NCBI RefSeq assembly: GCF_004341245.1 | Contig: NZ_SLWY01000016.1 | Coordinates: 1-64,000, forward strand | Length of the DNA stretch: 64,000 nucleotides | Direction of reading: 5' to 3' | Source: Plasticicumulans lactativorans | Lineage (GTDB): Bacteria > Pseudomonadota > Gammaproteobacteria > Competibacterales > Competibacteraceae | In this document: positions 63,845-64,000 of the stretch, piece by piece | Numbering within the stretch: position 1 is the stretch's first letter | Layout of the letters: each line of letters starts with the position of its first letter | The notes under the pieces: model-generated | The model's input: only the letters and a program-made list of their open reading frames with translations | Told to the model about the DNA's origin: nothing | The model's database searches: none | Position numbers and translations under genes: made by a program

Positions 63845-64000
63845 GAAGTTGGCCGGGCGATCGCTGTCCTCACACGGGGGCAGAGGAAAGTCCGGGCTCC
63901 GCAGGGCAGGGCGCCAGGTAACGCCTGGGGGGCGTGAGCCCACGGAAAGTGCCACAGAAAATACACCGCCTAAGCCCGCAAGGGCCGGTAAGGGTGAAAT
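63845..64000 (+). ncRNA. rnpB: RNase P RNA, type A, 5' part (cut by the window edge)
   Basis: The sequence begins GAAGTTGGCCGGGCGATCGC. It contains the conserved blocks AGAGGAAAGTCCGGGCTCC (P4/J region), GGGCAGGGCGCCAGGTAACG and CCACAGAAAATACACCGCC, and then GGTAAGGGTGAAAT at the edge. All occur in the order of E. coli rnpB. It is the catalytic RNA that trims the 5' leaders of tRNAs. About 156 nt are present of an expected 350 or more. Confidence 0.95.

Overview
The window is very GC-rich chromosomal DNA from a betaproteobacterium, most likely of the Rhodocyclales (Azoarcus/Thauera/Zoogloea group). The evidence is gene content and order. A kdsD-kdsC-lptCAB-rpoN-hpf-ptsN-hprK-rapZ-EIIA-HPr-EI run lies back to back with mlaFEDCB-ibaG-murA-hisGDC. 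These are followed by petABC-sspAB and a yraN/rsmI/rnpB junction. The organism name is inferred from this layout; no database search was possible. Nothing looks like a prophage, insertion sequence or CRISPR array.

Layout. 1-203 holds the N-terminus of a minus-strand gene, divergent from a MocR-type PLP-dependent regulator (775-2280) across a long intergenic region. A periplasmic-type glutaminase follows. 3585-14472 is the most interesting block. It is a divergent catabolic cluster with a sugar-acid kinase and RidA on the minus strand. On the plus strand are a family-5 solute-binding protein with its ABC transporter, a D-serine-dehydratase-fold PLP deaminase, a HexR-like RpiR regulator and a D-aminoacylase-type deacylase. 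Between the two arms are two sigma-70 promoters. Each overlaps a near copy of a HexR box (TGTAATTAAATTTCA and TGTAATTTTATTTCT). The enzyme set fits catabolism of an N-acylated amino-sugar acid such as N-acetyl-D-glucosaminate: import, deacylation, deamination with imine clearance, then phosphorylation to KDPG. It fits this better than simple D-amino-acid use.

14502-18157 holds small accessory genes (ABM-fold and VOC-fold proteins, an ABC-2 exporter with an unknown partner, a DUF2127 membrane protein). 18719-21520 encodes a PAS-GGDEF-EAL protein whose cyclase site is intact and whose EAL site is damaged. After that come a single-cysteine DksA paralogue coupled to an unknown 84-residue gene, a class II DAHP synthase, a DUF2242 lipoprotein, recG and an unusual MetA-family acyltransferase. 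Then follow ubiCA, comF, a bioBFHCD biotin operon, creA and a FimX-like degenerate c-di-GMP receptor (35913-38384).

38412-49315 (minus strand) carries an alpha/beta hydrolase and the regulatory phosphotransferase system (EI, HPr, EIIA-Man, RapZ, HPr kinase, EIIA-Ntr) with no sugar permease. It also carries hpf, rpoN, LPS transport and KDO synthesis genes. A sigma-54-like -24/-12 element lies just upstream of rpoN. 49467-58027 (plus strand) carries the Mla phospholipid transport operon, ibaG, murA, hisGDC and a Nif3-family gene. 58175-61895 carries the cytochrome bc1 complex and sspAB. The window ends with a BON-domain lipoprotein, yraN, rsmI and the 5' part of the RNase P RNA gene, whose promoter lies inside the end of rsmI.
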